From assembly GCF_016462945.1 (NCBI RefSeq), contig NZ_JAEMSG010000004.1, positions 1 to 64,000 on the forward strand: DNA of 64,000 nt, in the 5' to 3' direction. The stretch's first letter is position 1. Each line of letters starts with the position of its first letter. The notes beneath the pieces were generated by a model. That model did not search any database, was not told the DNA's origin, and saw only the letters and a program-made list of their open reading frames with translations. This stretch comes from Mycolicibacterium sp. (GTDB lineage Bacteria; Actinomycetota; Actinomycetes; Mycobacteriales; Mycobacteriaceae). Made by a program: the position numbers and the translations under genes. This document shows, piece by piece, positions 47,233-55,880 of this stretch.

Positions 47233-48042
47233 ATGAGGCCGATCGGAGCGCCCGGGGTATCGCTGCCGCGCTGGGTCTATCTGCCGGCCGCCGCGGGGGC
47301 GATCTTCGTCGTGCTGCCGCTGCTGGCTATCGCGGTCAAAGTCGACTGGGCGCGGTTCGGCCCGTTGATCACCAGTCCGGCGTCGCGGGCGGCGCTTCTG
47401 CTGAGCCTGCGCACCGCCACCGCGAGCACTCTGCTCTGCCTGGTGCTCGGCGTCCCGCTCGCGCTGGTACTGGCCCGTCATCGCGGAACGATGGCCCGAG
47501 TATTCCGTCCGCTGATCCTGTTGCCGCTGGTGCTGCCACCGGTCGTGGGGGGTATCGCGTTGCTGTACGTCTTCGGCAGGCTGGGACTGCTGGGGCACTA
47601 TCTCGAGGCGGCCGGTATCCGGATCGCGTTCACGACGACGGCCGTGGTGCTGGCCCAGACTTTCGTGTCACTGCCCTTCCTGGTGATCGCGCTCGAAGGT
47701 GCCGCACGCACGGCGGGGTCGGAGTACGACATGGTGGCGGCGACGCTGGGCGCATCGCCGGCCACGGTGTGGTGGCGGGTGACCCTGCCCCTGCTGGCGC
47801 CGGGTCTGCTTTCCGGCTCGGTGCTCGCTTTCGCCCGGGCACTGGGGGAGTTCGGTGCCACCCTGACTTTCGCGGGATCGCGTCAGAGCGTGACCCGCAC
47901 CCTTCCGTTGGAGATCTACCTGCAGCGTGAAGGAGATCCCGAGGCCGCGGTGGCGTTATCGGTTCTGCTCATCGTCATCGCCATGGTCGTCGTCATCGGG
48001 CTGGGTGGTCGCCGGATCGCAGGGTGGAATGCCGGTGGCTGA
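47233..48042 (+). CDS. modB: Molybdate ABC transporter permease ModB
   Basis: 269 residues, about six transmembrane helices. The cytoplasmic EAA-like loop is '[20 protein letters not shown]' with '[20 protein letters not shown]', and '[15 protein letters not shown]' is a ModB hallmark. It forms the membrane channel for molybdate import together with ModC. Its 3' end overlaps modC by 14 bp. The substrate-binding gene modA, which precedes modB in M. tuberculosis (Rv1857), is missing: only 73 bp separate this gene from the divergent SDR gene. Confidence 0.93.
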   Translation: MRPIGAPGVSLPRWVYLPAAAGAIFVVLPLLAIAVKVDWARFGPLITSPASRAALLLSLRTATASTLLCLVLGVPLALVLARHRGTMARVFRPLILLPLVLPPVVGGIALLYVFGRLGLLGHYLEAAGIRIAFTTTAVVLAQTFVSLPFLVIALEGAARTAGSEYDMVAATLGASPATVWWRVTLPLLAPGLLSGSVLAFARALGEFGATLTFAGSRQSVTRTLPLEIYLQREGDPEAAVALSVLLIVIAMVVVIGLGGRRIAGWNAGG

Positions 48043-49120
48043 ACTACAGGTGTCCGCCAGAGTGGCCAGTCGCGAACTGGACGTGGCGTTCACTATCACG
48101 GCCGGCGAGGTGCTGGGCGTCCTCGGCCCCAACGGCGCGGGCAAGTCCACGACCGCGGCGGTGATCGCCGGGCTAGTGCATGCCGACGATGCCGTGGTGC
48201 GGGTCGGCAACCGGACGTTGACCGACACCGCCCGCGGCGTCTGCGTGCCGACCCATGACCGGCGGGTCGGCGTGCTGTTGCAGGAGCCGCTGCTGTTCCC
48301 GCATATGAGCGTGATCGCCAATGTCATGTTCGGGGCACGCCGGCACGCGGACCGGCCGACGGCCCGCGACCGCGCGCAGCGTTGGCTGGCAGAGGTCGGC
48401 GCCGAGGCTCTCGCCGACCGCAAGCCCGGTGAACTGTCCGGCGGTCAGGCCCAGCGGGTGGCGCTCGCTCGGGCCTTGGCTGCTGAGCCGGAGGTGCTAC
48501 TTCTCGACGAACCACTGGCCGGGCTGGATATTGCGGGTGCGACATCGGTGCGCGCGGTGTTGCGCACGGTGCTCGCCACGGGCGGAAGGGCAGCGCTGCT
48601 GATCAGCCATGATCTGATCGACGTCCTCACCCTGGCCGACCGGGTCCTGATTCTCGAAGCGGGGAAGGTGGTCGAGTCCGGCCCCGTGGCGGAGATCCTG
48701 GCTGCACCGCGCAGTACTTTCGGCGCGCGCATTGCCGGAGTCAATCTCGTACGTGGGGTGCTGGCCGAGCCGGGTGCGTTGCGAGATGCAGCCGATCTGG
48801 TGTGGCACGGAATCCCGGCCGAGGATCTCCCCGTCGGACGCGATGTCGTCGCGGTGTTCTCGCCGGCCGGAGTTGCGGTGTACCGCGACCGGCCCCACGG
48901 CAGTCCCCGCAACAGTGTTCGCGTCCGGATCGCCGGCCTCGAGGTCAATGGCGCGGTGGTGCGGGTTCGCGCCGAGGACCAGGACGACGGTATTGCCGGT
49001 CTGGCCGCCGACATCACCCCCGACGCCGTCGTCGATCTCGGGCTGCAGGTGGGCGAGGCGGTGTTCTTCACCGTGAAGACCCAGGCGGTCGCTTTGTACC
49101 CGGCCGCCGGACACACCTGA
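48029..49120 (+). CDS. modC: Molybdate ABC transporter ATPase ModC
   Basis: 363 residues from the ATG at 48029 inside the 3' end of modB; the track start at 47927 is out of frame with modB and not credible. Walker A '[17 protein letters not shown]', Q-loop '[11 protein letters not shown]', signature '[16 protein letters not shown]', Walker B '[13 protein letters not shown]' and H-loop '[11 protein letters not shown]' are all intact. A C-terminal TOBE/Mop-type domain (from about residue 290, '[19 protein letters not shown]') can bind oxyanion and regulate transport. It powers molybdate uptake with ModB. Confidence 0.94.
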   Translation: MPVAELQVSARVASRELDVAFTITAGEVLGVLGPNGAGKSTTAAVIAGLVHADDAVVRVGNRTLTDTARGVCVPTHDRRVGVLLQEPLLFPHMSVIANVMFGARRHADRPTARDRAQRWLAEVGAEALADRKPGELSGGQAQRVALARALAAEPEVLLLDEPLAGLDIAGATSVRAVLRTVLATGGRAALLISHDLIDVLTLADRVLILEAGKVVESGPVAEILAAPRSTFGARIAGVNLVRGVLAEPGALRDAADLVWHGIPAEDLPVGRDVVAVFSPAGVAVYRDRPHGSPRNSVRVRIAGLEVNGAVVRVRAEDQDDGIAGLAADITPDAVVDLGLQVGEAVFFTVKTQAVALYPAAGHT

Positions 49121-49129
49121 GACACGAAC

Positions 49130-49157
49130 TTGCGTCAGGGCCGCGACACGGTAGGTT
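49130..49157 (+). promoter_or_regulatory. Promoter of apa, leaderless configuration
   Basis: TTGCGT (49130-49135), a 16-bp spacer and TAGGTT (49152-49157) form a good mycobacterial promoter. The apa ATG at 49165 falls about 8 bases after the -10, so the transcript is probably leaderless. It gives apa its own promoter separate from modBC. Confidence 0.6.
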
Positions 49158-49164
49158 TTTTGCC

Positions 49165-50079
49165 ATGACGCAGCCGGAACCCACCTCGCGACGCCCGGGC
49201 CTGTGGACGGCGTTCGCCGTGACCGCGGTGGCCGGTGCCAGCGCAATCACGATCGCCCTGCCACCGAATTCCGCGTTAGCCGATCCGGTACCGCCGGCCA
49301 CGACCACCGCCGCGCCTGCGGCCCCGGCAGCGACGACAGCTGCGTCCGCGGCCCCGGTGGACCCGAACGCACCGCCGCCGGCCCCGGTGGACCCGAATGC
49401 ACCGCCACCGCCGCCCGAGCTGGAGCCGGGCCGGGTCACCAACTCCGCCGGCGGCTTCAGCTACCTGCTGCCGGCCGGGTGGGAGGTGGCCGACGCATCG
49501 CGTCTGAGCTACGGCCAGGCATTGTTGCTCAAGCAGACCGCGCCGGCGATCAATGGGCAGCCGGCCCCGACTGCCAGTGACACCAGCATTCTGCTGGGCA
49601 GGCTGGACCTGAAACTGTTCGCCGGTGCCGAGCAGGACAACGGCAAGGCCGCAATCCGACTGGCATCCGATATGGGCGAGTTCTTCATGCCCTTCCCCGG
49701 CACCCGGATCAACCAGCAGACCGGCCCACTGCAGGCCGGGACCATGCCCGGCGCAGCGGCGTCCTACGACGTCAAGTTCTCCGACGCCAGCAAGCCCAAC
49801 GGCCAGATCTGGGCCGGCGTGGTCGGTACGGCGGCACCGGCGGCCTCGCGGAACCAGAACAGCGAGCGCTGGTTCGTGGTGTACCTGGGTACCGCGAAGG
49901 ATCCTGTCGACGTGGCCGCAGCCAAGGCGCTGGCCCAGTCCATCAAGCCGTACACGCCGCCGCCACCGCCGCCGCCGGATCCCAACGCGCTGCCCGCTCC
50001 GGCACCTGTGCCGGGCAACCGGGTCGGTGTTCCGATCCCGGTTGAAACACCTGTTCCCGAGATGATGCCCGGAGGCTGA
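49165..50079 (+). CDS. apa: Alanine/proline-rich secreted glycoprotein Apa (ModD, FAP family)
   Basis: 304 residues from the ATG at 49165; earlier track residues are a modC shadow. A Sec signal peptide ('FAVTAVAGASAITIALPPNSALA') is followed by an Ala/Pro/Thr-rich segment with two copies of APVDPNAPPP (30-bp repeat), the main region of O-mannosylation in M. tuberculosis Apa. The central domain ('GGFSYLLPAGWEVADASRLS' onward) is the fibronectin-attachment domain, with 'NQNSERWFVVYLGTA', and the C-terminus is again Pro-rich. It is cell-surface or secreted and adhesin-like. The name modD refers only to its position after modC. Confidence 0.94.
   Translation: MTQPEPTSRRPGLWTAFAVTAVAGASAITIALPPNSALADPVPPATTTAAPAAPAATTAASAAPVDPNAPPPAPVDPNAPPPPPELEPGRVTNSAGGFSYLLPAGWEVADASRLSYGQALLLKQTAPAINGQPAPTASDTSILLGRLDLKLFAGAEQDNGKAAIRLASDMGEFFMPFPGTRINQQTGPLQAGTMPGAAASYDVKFSDASKPNGQIWAGVVGTAAPAASRNQNSERWFVVYLGTAKDPVDVAAAKALAQSIKPYTPPPPPPPDPNALPAPAPVPGNRVGVPIPVETPVPEMMPGG
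49351..49410 (+). repeat. 30-bp tandem repeat, two copies, in apa
   Basis: 'gccccggtggacccgaacgc' plus ten more bases is repeated in tandem (49351-49380 and 49381-49410) with two substitutions, encoding the twin APVDPNAPPP units of the Pro-rich region. Confidence 0.9.
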
Positions 50080-50226
50080 GTTTCCCGCTCGCCGTGTGAT
50101 CGTGGCCGTTTCTGCATGCTAATCGTTACCGTGCGTCGCTATACCTAAAGGACGTGGCCGACAGACCTGCTGGCCGTGACACGATATTCGACTAGTGAAT
50201 GTTCGACGAGCCAATGGGAGTACGAC

Positions 50227-50505
50227 ATGATCATGAACATCATCTGGATGGTCCTCCTGGGCCTCTTCGTGGGCTGGATCGCGAAAATGATCGTCCCGGG
50301 CAGTGCACATCTGGGCTGGATTCAAACGAGCCTGCTGGGAATTGCCGGTGGTTGGGTGGGCGGCACACTGGGCAGCCTTGTTTTCTCCCCTCACCAATTC
50401 GACATCACGCCGCCGATCAGACACTCATTCCTGGGCGCCCTGGTGGGTGCGGTTATTCTGTTGCTGATTTTCCGGTCAGTGTCCGGGCGCAACACACGGG
50501 TTTAA
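50227..50505 (+). CDS. GlsB/YeaQ/YmgE-family small membrane protein (Rv1861-like)
   Basis: 92 residues from the ATG at 50227, six bases after 'GGGAG'. It is a transglycosylase-associated family protein with three hydrophobic helices and the usual Gly-rich packing: 'IWMVLLGLFVGWIAKMIVPG', 'IQTSLLGIAGGWVGGTLGSL', 'FLGALVGAVILLLIFR'. These proteins are often stress-induced; the molecular function is unknown. The position after apa matches Rv1861. Its stop lies in a short tandem duplication that also holds the convergent nitroreductase stop. Confidence 0.9.
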   Translation: MIMNIIWMVLLGLFVGWIAKMIVPGSAHLGWIQTSLLGIAGGWVGGTLGSLVFSPHQFDITPPIRHSFLGALVGAVILLLIFRSVSGRNTRV

Positions 50506-50522
50506 CAGCGCACGGGTTTAAC
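50495..50522. repeat. 16-bp tandem duplication at convergent stop codons
   Basis: 'cacgggtttaacagcg' (50495-50510) is followed directly by 'cacgggtttaac' (50511-50522). One copy provides the TAA of the GlsB-like gene, the other the TAA of the nitroreductase on the opposite strand. Confidence 0.9.
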
Positions 50523-51096
50523 CGACCCCGACAACAGCGTCGGTAAGGGGGCGCCGTGGCGTAGCCGGCAGTGAATCGGCGTTGACCGCCGCCCATCCGA
50601 CTCTGAGCAGCATGTGTGGAAAGTCCTCTCCACCAAGCAGTTTCGTCCGCACCTCGTCATGAGTTGCGGCGATCTCCAGCGGCTCGGTAAGCGGACAGCT
50701 GGCCAGGCCCATTGCGGTGGCGCTTAACAGCACCGCGCCGGTGGCCTCGCCCGCCCGCGCGATATCGGCTGCACTGGTCGGACTGCCGATGATATCGACA
50801 CTGGCCACGTGGTTGGAGTCTCGCGGGTTGGGAAAACGGTGCACCTCCGTGGCCCAGCCCAGTGCGGGCAGCGCGACAGTGAAATGCTGCAACGCAACCC
50901 CACAGCTGAGCACCATTCCCCGCCCGGCCGGGTCGACATGTGAGAGTCGCCGGGCCGGATCAATAAAGAGGTTGATATTCGCCGCGCCGACCCGCCACCG
51001 CCAGGGCTGGGAATTATGTATCGAGGGCGCTCGAACCGCGAGCGCCAGCGCCGCCTTAGTGGTCGCGGTATCGGGCGGCTTTGAGTTCATCGGCAC
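50518..51096 (-). CDS. Acg-family nitroreductase-like protein, internally shortened
   Basis: 192 residues. The N-terminus matches DosR-regulated Acg-type putative nitroreductases ('AVRAPSIHNSQPWRWRV', 'LFIDPARRLSHVDPAGR'), and the C-terminus has the flavin-fold end ('LLSATAMGLASCPLTEPLEI', 'HMLLRVGWA'). Acg proteins (for example Rv2032) are about 330 residues. Here the region between roughly residues 100 and 115 jumps from the first to the last third, so about 130 central residues are missing while the frame is intact. It could be a functional short form or a decayed gene. It converges with the GlsB-like gene. Confidence 0.72.
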   Translation of the reverse strand: MPMNSKPPDTATTKAALALAVRAPSIHNSQPWRWRVGAANINLFIDPARRLSHVDPAGRGMVLSCGVALQHFTVALPALGWATEVHRFPNPRDSNHVASVDIIGSPTSAADIARAGEATGAVLLSATAMGLASCPLTEPLEIAATHDEVRTKLLGGEDFPHMLLRVGWAAVNADSLPATPRRPLTDAVVGVG

Positions 51097-51114
51097 ACCG
51101 TCCCCACCGCAGCA

Positions 51115-51162
51115 CCCGGGGTGCAGTCCCGAAAGACCCCGATCCGCTGGCTTTGGTCCCTA
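51115..51162 (-). promoter_or_regulatory. Weak candidate DosR boxes upstream of the nitroreductase
   Basis: On the minus strand, TTTCGGGACTGCACCCCGGG (51134 to 51115) matches the left half of the DosR consensus TTsGGGACTwwAGTCCCsAA completely but the right half poorly; GTAGGGACCAAAGCCAGC (from 51163) is a second partial match. Acg genes are usually DosR targets, which is the reason for listing them. The evidence is weak. Confidence 0.25.
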
Positions 51163-51199
51163 CCTCAGGGGCCCCTACCTCAGGGGTCCCTACCTCAGG
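51157..51199. repeat. 15-bp tandem repeat, about three copies, at the 3' end of the CPBP protease gene
   Basis: Units 'tccctacctcagggg', 'cccctacctcagggg' and 'tccctacctcagg' occur back to back (51157-51171, 51172-51186, 51187-51199). The third contains the stop codon of the CPBP protease; the first two repeat that stop further downstream. Confidence 0.9.
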
Positions 51200-51974
51200 T
51201 CGACACGTGCCAGACCATGGCGGCGGCCAGGGCGCCCATGCCGTTGAGCGACCAGTGCAGTGCGATGGGTGCGATCAGGCTGCCGCTGCGCCGGCGCAGC
51301 CAGGTGAAGACGAATCCCGCTGCCGCGGTGGCCAGGACCGCGAGCGCGATCCCGGCCAGCATGCCGAAAGCGCCACCGCCGAAGATTCGGGTGAAGCCGA
51401 CGTTGCCGTTCGTCAGTCCTAGGGAACTGGTGATATGCCACAGACCGAACAGCAGTGAACCGGCGGCTGCCACACCGCGAAAGCCCCAGGCCCGGTCCAG
51501 CGCGCCGTGCAGCACACCGCGAAACGCCAGTTCCTCCGGGATGACCGTCTGCAGCGGAATGATGATCATCGACGCCACCAGCGCGCCCGACAGGGTGGCG
51601 TAGTGGTTGTTGAGGAACATCGGACGCGTCCACGGCAACAGCGCGCCCACCACGATGACGGCGAGAACCAGTCCGATCGCGGCCAGTGCGTAGCGCGCGC
51701 CGGAGCGCCAGTGTTCGCGACCCAACCCCAGTTCAGCCCAGCCCAGACCGCGGGCCCGCACCAGCAGCAGCAGACCGATCGCCACCGCCGGCACGGTGGC
51801 GATGCCGGCCCACGGCGTGGTGAAGTGCGCGATCAGGTTTGCCAGTGCCAGTACGACGACAACCACACCGATATCGACATAGACCCGCAACTGATGCAGG
51901 GCCGCCAGCTGCGCCAGCGCCGGATGGGGCTGGGCAGCGTGAGCAGGGTCGATCACGGCGGCTGAGTCAGACAT
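51195..51974 (-). CDS. CPBP-family (CAAX-type) intramembrane protease
   Basis: 259 residues, about seven to eight hydrophobic helices. Family motif 1 is 'VIPEELAFRGVLHGALDRAW' (EExxxR), motif 2 'GLWHITSSLGL' (FxxxH region) and a further helix ends 'PIALHWSLNGMGAL' (HxxxN/B). These are the catalytic Glu and His residues of CPBP glutamic-type endopeptidases. The substrate is unknown. On the minus strand 'TAGAAT' lies 9 bases before the ATG, suggesting a very short leader. It is divergent from the CoA-transferase gene. Confidence 0.88.
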   Translation of the reverse strand: MSDSAAVIDPAHAAQPHPALAQLAALHQLRVYVDIGVVVVVLALANLIAHFTTPWAGIATVPAVAIGLLLLVRARGLGWAELGLGREHWRSGARYALAAIGLVLAVIVVGALLPWTRPMFLNNHYATLSGALVASMIIIPLQTVIPEELAFRGVLHGALDRAWGFRGVAAAGSLLFGLWHITSSLGLTNGNVGFTRIFGGGAFGMLAGIALAVLATAAAGFVFTWLRRRSGSLIAPIALHWSLNGMGALAAAMVWHVST

Positions 51975-52047
51975 GTGGCTCCGATTCTACTCGCGGGCCC
52001 GGGTGGCTAAGCTCGTCGCCGGAGCAGGCCGGAACAGGAAGGCCCGG

Positions 52048-54441
52048 GTGAACATGGTTGTGAGCGGCAACGCGGCTGGAAGCGAGCCTGGAAACGAGCC
52101 CCTGCTGGCCCGCTTGAGGGTGCTCGACCTCTGCGACGGTGACGGCGACGGCGTCACTCGACTGCTGGCCGATCTGGGCGCTGATGTGCTGAAAATCGAG
52201 CCGCCGACGGGTAGCCGGGCCCGCTCGGCGTTGCCGACCCTGGATGGCGTGAGCATCCCGTTCGCCCTACGCAATGCCAATAAGCGCGCTGCCGTGCTGG
52301 ATCCGCACAGCGAAGCCGATCGGCGCCGCCTGATGGAATTGGCGGCGGAAGCTGACATCGTGATCGACAGTGGCTTGCCGGGACTGGCGGTCGACTTCGG
52401 CACGTCCTGCGAGGAGCTGGCTGACCGGTTTGACCATCTGGTCACCATGCGGGTCACCGATTTCGGATCAGCGGGTCCGCTGGCCGCCTGGCAGGCCACC
52501 GACCCGGTGCTCTACGCGATGTCGTGCGCGCTGTCGCGGTCCGGACCCACGTCCGGGAAGCCGGTACTGCCACCGGACGGAATAGCCTCGGCCACCGCGG
52601 CAGTGCAGGCGGCGTGGGCGGTGCTGGTGGCATATTTCAACCGGTTGCGGTGCGGCATCGGTGACTACATCGACTTCTCCCGGTACGACGCCGTGGTGTT
52701 GACGCTGGACCCTCCGTTCGGCACCCAGGGGCAGGCCGCCACCGCGCGCAACCGGGCCGATCGTTGGCGAGGCAGGCCGAAGAACCAGGACTCGTACCCG
52801 ATCTTCGCCTGCAGCGACGGCTATGTCCGACTCTGCGTGATGTCTCCGCGACAGTGGCGCGGCCTGCGGGCCTGGTTGGGGGAGCCGGAGCAGTTCCAGG
52901 ACCCGAGGTTCGACACCATTGCCGCGCGCGTGCGTTCCTTCACCGAACTCGGGCCCCTGATCGGCGCGCTGTTCGCCGATCAGACGATGGAAAAACTGGT
53001 TACTGACGGTCAGTCCTTCGGTGTTCCGATCGCAGCTGTACTGACCCCGGCTGATGTTCTGCAATCCGATCACCTCAATGGAGTGGGTGCCCTGGTCGAT
53101 GCTGAACTTGCACCGGGGGTCATGGCGCGGATCCCGAGCGGCTACTGGGTTGTCGATGGTGAACGCGCCGGCTATCGCACGCCGGCCCCGGAATTGGCGG
53201 CGTCGGCCGGTGATGAACCGCACTGGCAGGCGCCGCAGTTCACACCGGCGCCCACCGGGACGGTAGGGGACCGGCCGTTCGAAGGGATTCGCGTCGCCGA
53301 TTTGGGCATCATTGTCGCCGGCGGGGAACTGAGCCGGCTCTTCGGCGACCTGGGTGCACAGATCATCAAGATTGAGAGCGCGGCCTACCCGGACGGACTG
53401 CGGCAGAAGCACCCGGATCAGTTGATCGGCGATTCCTTCGCCCGCGCGCACCGCAACAATCTTGGCCTGGGGATGGACCTGCGGACCGAGGCCGGCGCCC
53501 GGCTATTCGAACGCCTGGTCACCGTATCGGATGCGGTATTCGCCAATTTCAAGCCAGGAACACTTGCTGCACTTGGCTTTTCGTACGAACATCTGCGGTC
53601 TCTGAATCCCGGTGTGGTGCTGGCTGAGAGCAGCGCATTCGGTGATACCGGCCCGTGGAGCACGCGGATGGGATACGGACCACTGGTCCGATCGGCCACC
53701 GGACTCACCCGGCTGTGGTCTTCGGAGGAGGTGGCATCCTCAGACCGTCGGCATCCATTCTTCGATGCAACGACGGTGTTCCCGGATCACGTCGTCGGCC
53801 GGATCACCGCGATCGGCGCACTGGCCGCGCTGATCCGACGCGCTCGCTGCGGTGTGGGCGCGCAGGTGCACGTCTCGCAAGCCGAAGCCGTCATCAACCA
53901 GTTGGACACCAGCTACGTGATCCTGGGCGCGGATGCCGATACGCTGCATCCCGACTCCACCGACCACGGGGTCTACCCGTGCGCCGGCGAGGACGAGTGG
54001 TGCGTGGTTGCGTTAGCCTCGGAGACCGACCGGCAGGCGGTCGCCGAGGTGGCCGGGTGTCCGTCAGCCGAACTGGCGACGTGGACGCGGATGCACTCGC
54101 CCAACGAGGTGGCTGAAGCATTACAGGCCCGCGGGGTAGCGGCCGGTCCGATGAACCGGCCCGACGAGGTCTACGAGGATGCGCAACTGGCGTTGCGAAA
54201 GGTTCTGTGCGATATGACCCATCCGCTGCTGGAGCATCCGCTACCCAGCGAGGCAGGTCCGGCGTCGTACCGGAACATCCCACCGGCTGCCCAGATCCCG
54301 GCGCCACTGCCCGGCGCGGACACCCGGATGATCTGTCGCGACATTCTGGATATGGCCGATGACCAGATCAACCGGCTGATCGCCGACGGCGTGCTCTTTG
54401 AAAGCAACGACGTCACCGCAAGCAGAGGAGTTCTGTCATGA
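52048..54441 (+). CDS. Double-domain CoA-transferase family III (CaiB/BaiF) protein (Rv1866-like)
   Basis: 797 residues from the GTG at 52048, preceded by 'AGGAAGG'; the track's 25 extra residues lie upstream of that RBS. Two CaiB/BaiF domains are fused: residues ~20-370 ('LRVLDLCDGDGDGVTRLLAD', 'ADVLKIEPPTGSRAR') and ~410-780 ('IRVADLGIIVAGGELSRLFG', 'AQIIKIESAAYPDG'). The family moves CoA between carboxylic acids through an Asp thioester. A candidate Asp is present in domain 1 ('WQATDPVLYAMS'), but the matching place in domain 2 reads 'MGYGPLVRSATGL' with no Asp. It overlaps the aldehyde dehydrogenase by 4 bp (ATGA). Confidence 0.9.
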   Translation: MNMVVSGNAAGSEPGNEPLLARLRVLDLCDGDGDGVTRLLADLGADVLKIEPPTGSRARSALPTLDGVSIPFALRNANKRAAVLDPHSEADRRRLMELAAEADIVIDSGLPGLAVDFGTSCEELADRFDHLVTMRVTDFGSAGPLAAWQATDPVLYAMSCALSRSGPTSGKPVLPPDGIASATAAVQAAWAVLVAYFNRLRCGIGDYIDFSRYDAVVLTLDPPFGTQGQAATARNRADRWRGRPKNQDSYPIFACSDGYVRLCVMSPRQWRGLRAWLGEPEQFQDPRFDTIAARVRSFTELGPLIGALFADQTMEKLVTDGQSFGVPIAAVLTPADVLQSDHLNGVGALVDAELAPGVMARIPSGYWVVDGERAGYRTPAPELAASAGDEPHWQAPQFTPAPTGTVGDRPFEGIRVADLGIIVAGGELSRLFGDLGAQIIKIESAAYPDGLRQKHPDQLIGDSFARAHRNNLGLGMDLRTEAGARLFERLVTVSDAVFANFKPGTLAALGFSYEHLRSLNPGVVLAESSAFGDTGPWSTRMGYGPLVRSATGLTRLWSSEEVASSDRRHPFFDATTVFPDHVVGRITAIGALAALIRRARCGVGAQVHVSQAEAVINQLDTSYVILGADADTLHPDSTDHGVYPCAGEDEWCVVALASETDRQAVAEVAGCPSAELATWTRMHSPNEVAEALQARGVAAGPMNRPDEVYEDAQLALRKVLCDMTHPLLEHPLPSEAGPASYRNIPPAAQIPAPLPGADTRMICRDILDMADDQINRLIADGVLFESNDVTASRGVLS

Positions 54442-55880
54442 CAGCGACGACGAGCGCGAAGGTCTTCATCGGTGGTGAGTTCCATCTTGCCGACAAATGC
54501 GAACCGGTGCTGGAGGCCGCAACCGGTGAGCTCATCGGTGACGGTGCCAGCGGCACCGAAGCAGATATCGACGCGGCCGTCGCCGCCGCGCGGGCGGCAT
54601 TGCGGCAGTGGAGTTCGTCATCACCGGACCACAGGGCGGAGGTCCTCAAGGGATTCGCCGCGGCATTGCACCGGCGGGCCGAGACCACCGACAAGTTGGT
54701 AACTCGCGAAAACGGGATGCCGATGTCATTGTCCCGGGGCGCCAACGGTCTGTTTCCGGCTGCCCTGCTCGGTTACTACGCCAAACTCATCACCGAGACC
54801 CCGATCGAGGAGATCCGGCCGAGCATGATCGGCCACACGATCGTTCGCCGCGAGCCGGTGGGGGTTGTCGCCGCGATCGTCCCGTGGAACTATCCGCAAG
54901 CCCTGGCCGCATTCAAACTCGCACCTGCGCTGGCCGCCGGTTGCACCGTGGTGCTCAAGGCGGCACCCGAAACAGCATTGGACGCCATGGTTTTCGCCGA
55001 GGCAGCCCAGGAGTGCGGGATGCCGCCCGGTGTGCTCAATATCGTGCCCGGCGGAGTCGCGACCGGCAAATACCTGGTATCCCATCCCGGTGTGGACAAG
55101 GTCAGCTTCACCGGGTCGACAGTCGCGGGTCGGATCATCGGCGAGGTCTGTGGTCGGCTGTTGCGGCCCGTCACCCTCGAGCTCGGCGGCAAGTCCGCGG
55201 CGATCATCCTCGACGACGCCGACCTGGACGCCACGATGCGTGGTTTGCGTTCGGTATCGTTCGTCAACAACGGCCAGACCTGCTATCTAGGCTCTCGCAT
55301 CCTCGCGCCACGGTCCCGGTACGCCGAGGTGGTCGATGCCCTCGCAGATCTGGTGAATGGGTTTAACGTCGGCGACCCGCTCGATAACGCGACCGATATC
55401 GGGCCGGTGGTCAGCGCGCGCCAGCGCGAACGGGTGCTCGGCTATATCGAAGCGGGTAAGGGCAGTGGCGCCAAACTCGTTGTCGGGGGCGGGGTTCCGA
55501 AGGATCAGCCGCGCGGCTGGTTCGTCTCACCCACGGTATTCGCCGACGTCGACAACTCCGACCGCATCGCCCAGGAGGAGATTTTCGGTCCGGTGCTGGC
55601 GGTCATTCCCTACGACGGTGACGCCGAGGCCATCGCGTTGGCCAATGACACTGAATTCGGCCTGGCCGGCACGGTGTGGTCCACCGATACCGAACGCGCC
55701 ACCGAGGTGGCCCGCGAGATCCACACCGGCACCATCGGAATCAACGACTACCAACTGGACATAGGCGCGCCGTTCGGCGGGGTCAAGGCCAGCGGCATCG
55801 GCCGCGAACTCGGTCCCGAGGGTCTCGACGCGTTCTTTGCGCTGAAGTCGATCTACCGAGTCGGTCCGCCTCAGGGCTGA
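54438..55880 (+). CDS. NAD(P)-dependent aldehyde dehydrogenase
   Basis: 480 residues. Motifs: 'VVAAIVPWNYPQALAAFKLA', 'FTGSTVAGRIIGEVCG', catalytic Glu in 'VTLELGGKSAAIIL', catalytic Cys in 'VNNGQTCYLGSRIL' and 'EEIFGPVLAVIPYD'. It oxidises an aldehyde to the acid. The ATG overlaps the CoA-transferase stop (ATGA), which suggests the product acid is the substrate for CoA activation by that neighbour; this is inferred. The Tyr following the catalytic Cys is less usual than Val/Ile/Thr. The stop is inside a 27-bp repeat array. Confidence 0.93.
   Translation: MTATTSAKVFIGGEFHLADKCEPVLEAATGELIGDGASGTEADIDAAVAAARAALRQWSSSSPDHRAEVLKGFAAALHRRAETTDKLVTRENGMPMSLSRGANGLFPAALLGYYAKLITETPIEEIRPSMIGHTIVRREPVGVVAAIVPWNYPQALAAFKLAPALAAGCTVVLKAAPETALDAMVFAEAAQECGMPPGVLNIVPGGVATGKYLVSHPGVDKVSFTGSTVAGRIIGEVCGRLLRPVTLELGGKSAAIILDDADLDATMRGLRSVSFVNNGQTCYLGSRILAPRSRYAEVVDALADLVNGFNVGDPLDNATDIGPVVSARQRERVLGYIEAGKGSGAKLVVGGGVPKDQPRGWFVSPTVFADVDNSDRIAQEEIFGPVLAVIPYDGDAEAIALANDTEFGLAGTVWSTDTERATEVAREIHTGTIGINDYQLDIGAPFGGVKASGIGRELGPEGLDAFFALKSIYRVGPPQG

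Noticed and set aside
47085-47930. 281-codon plus-strand ORF overlapping modB
   Set aside because: Out of frame with modB and Arg/Gly-rich; modB has the transporter motifs.
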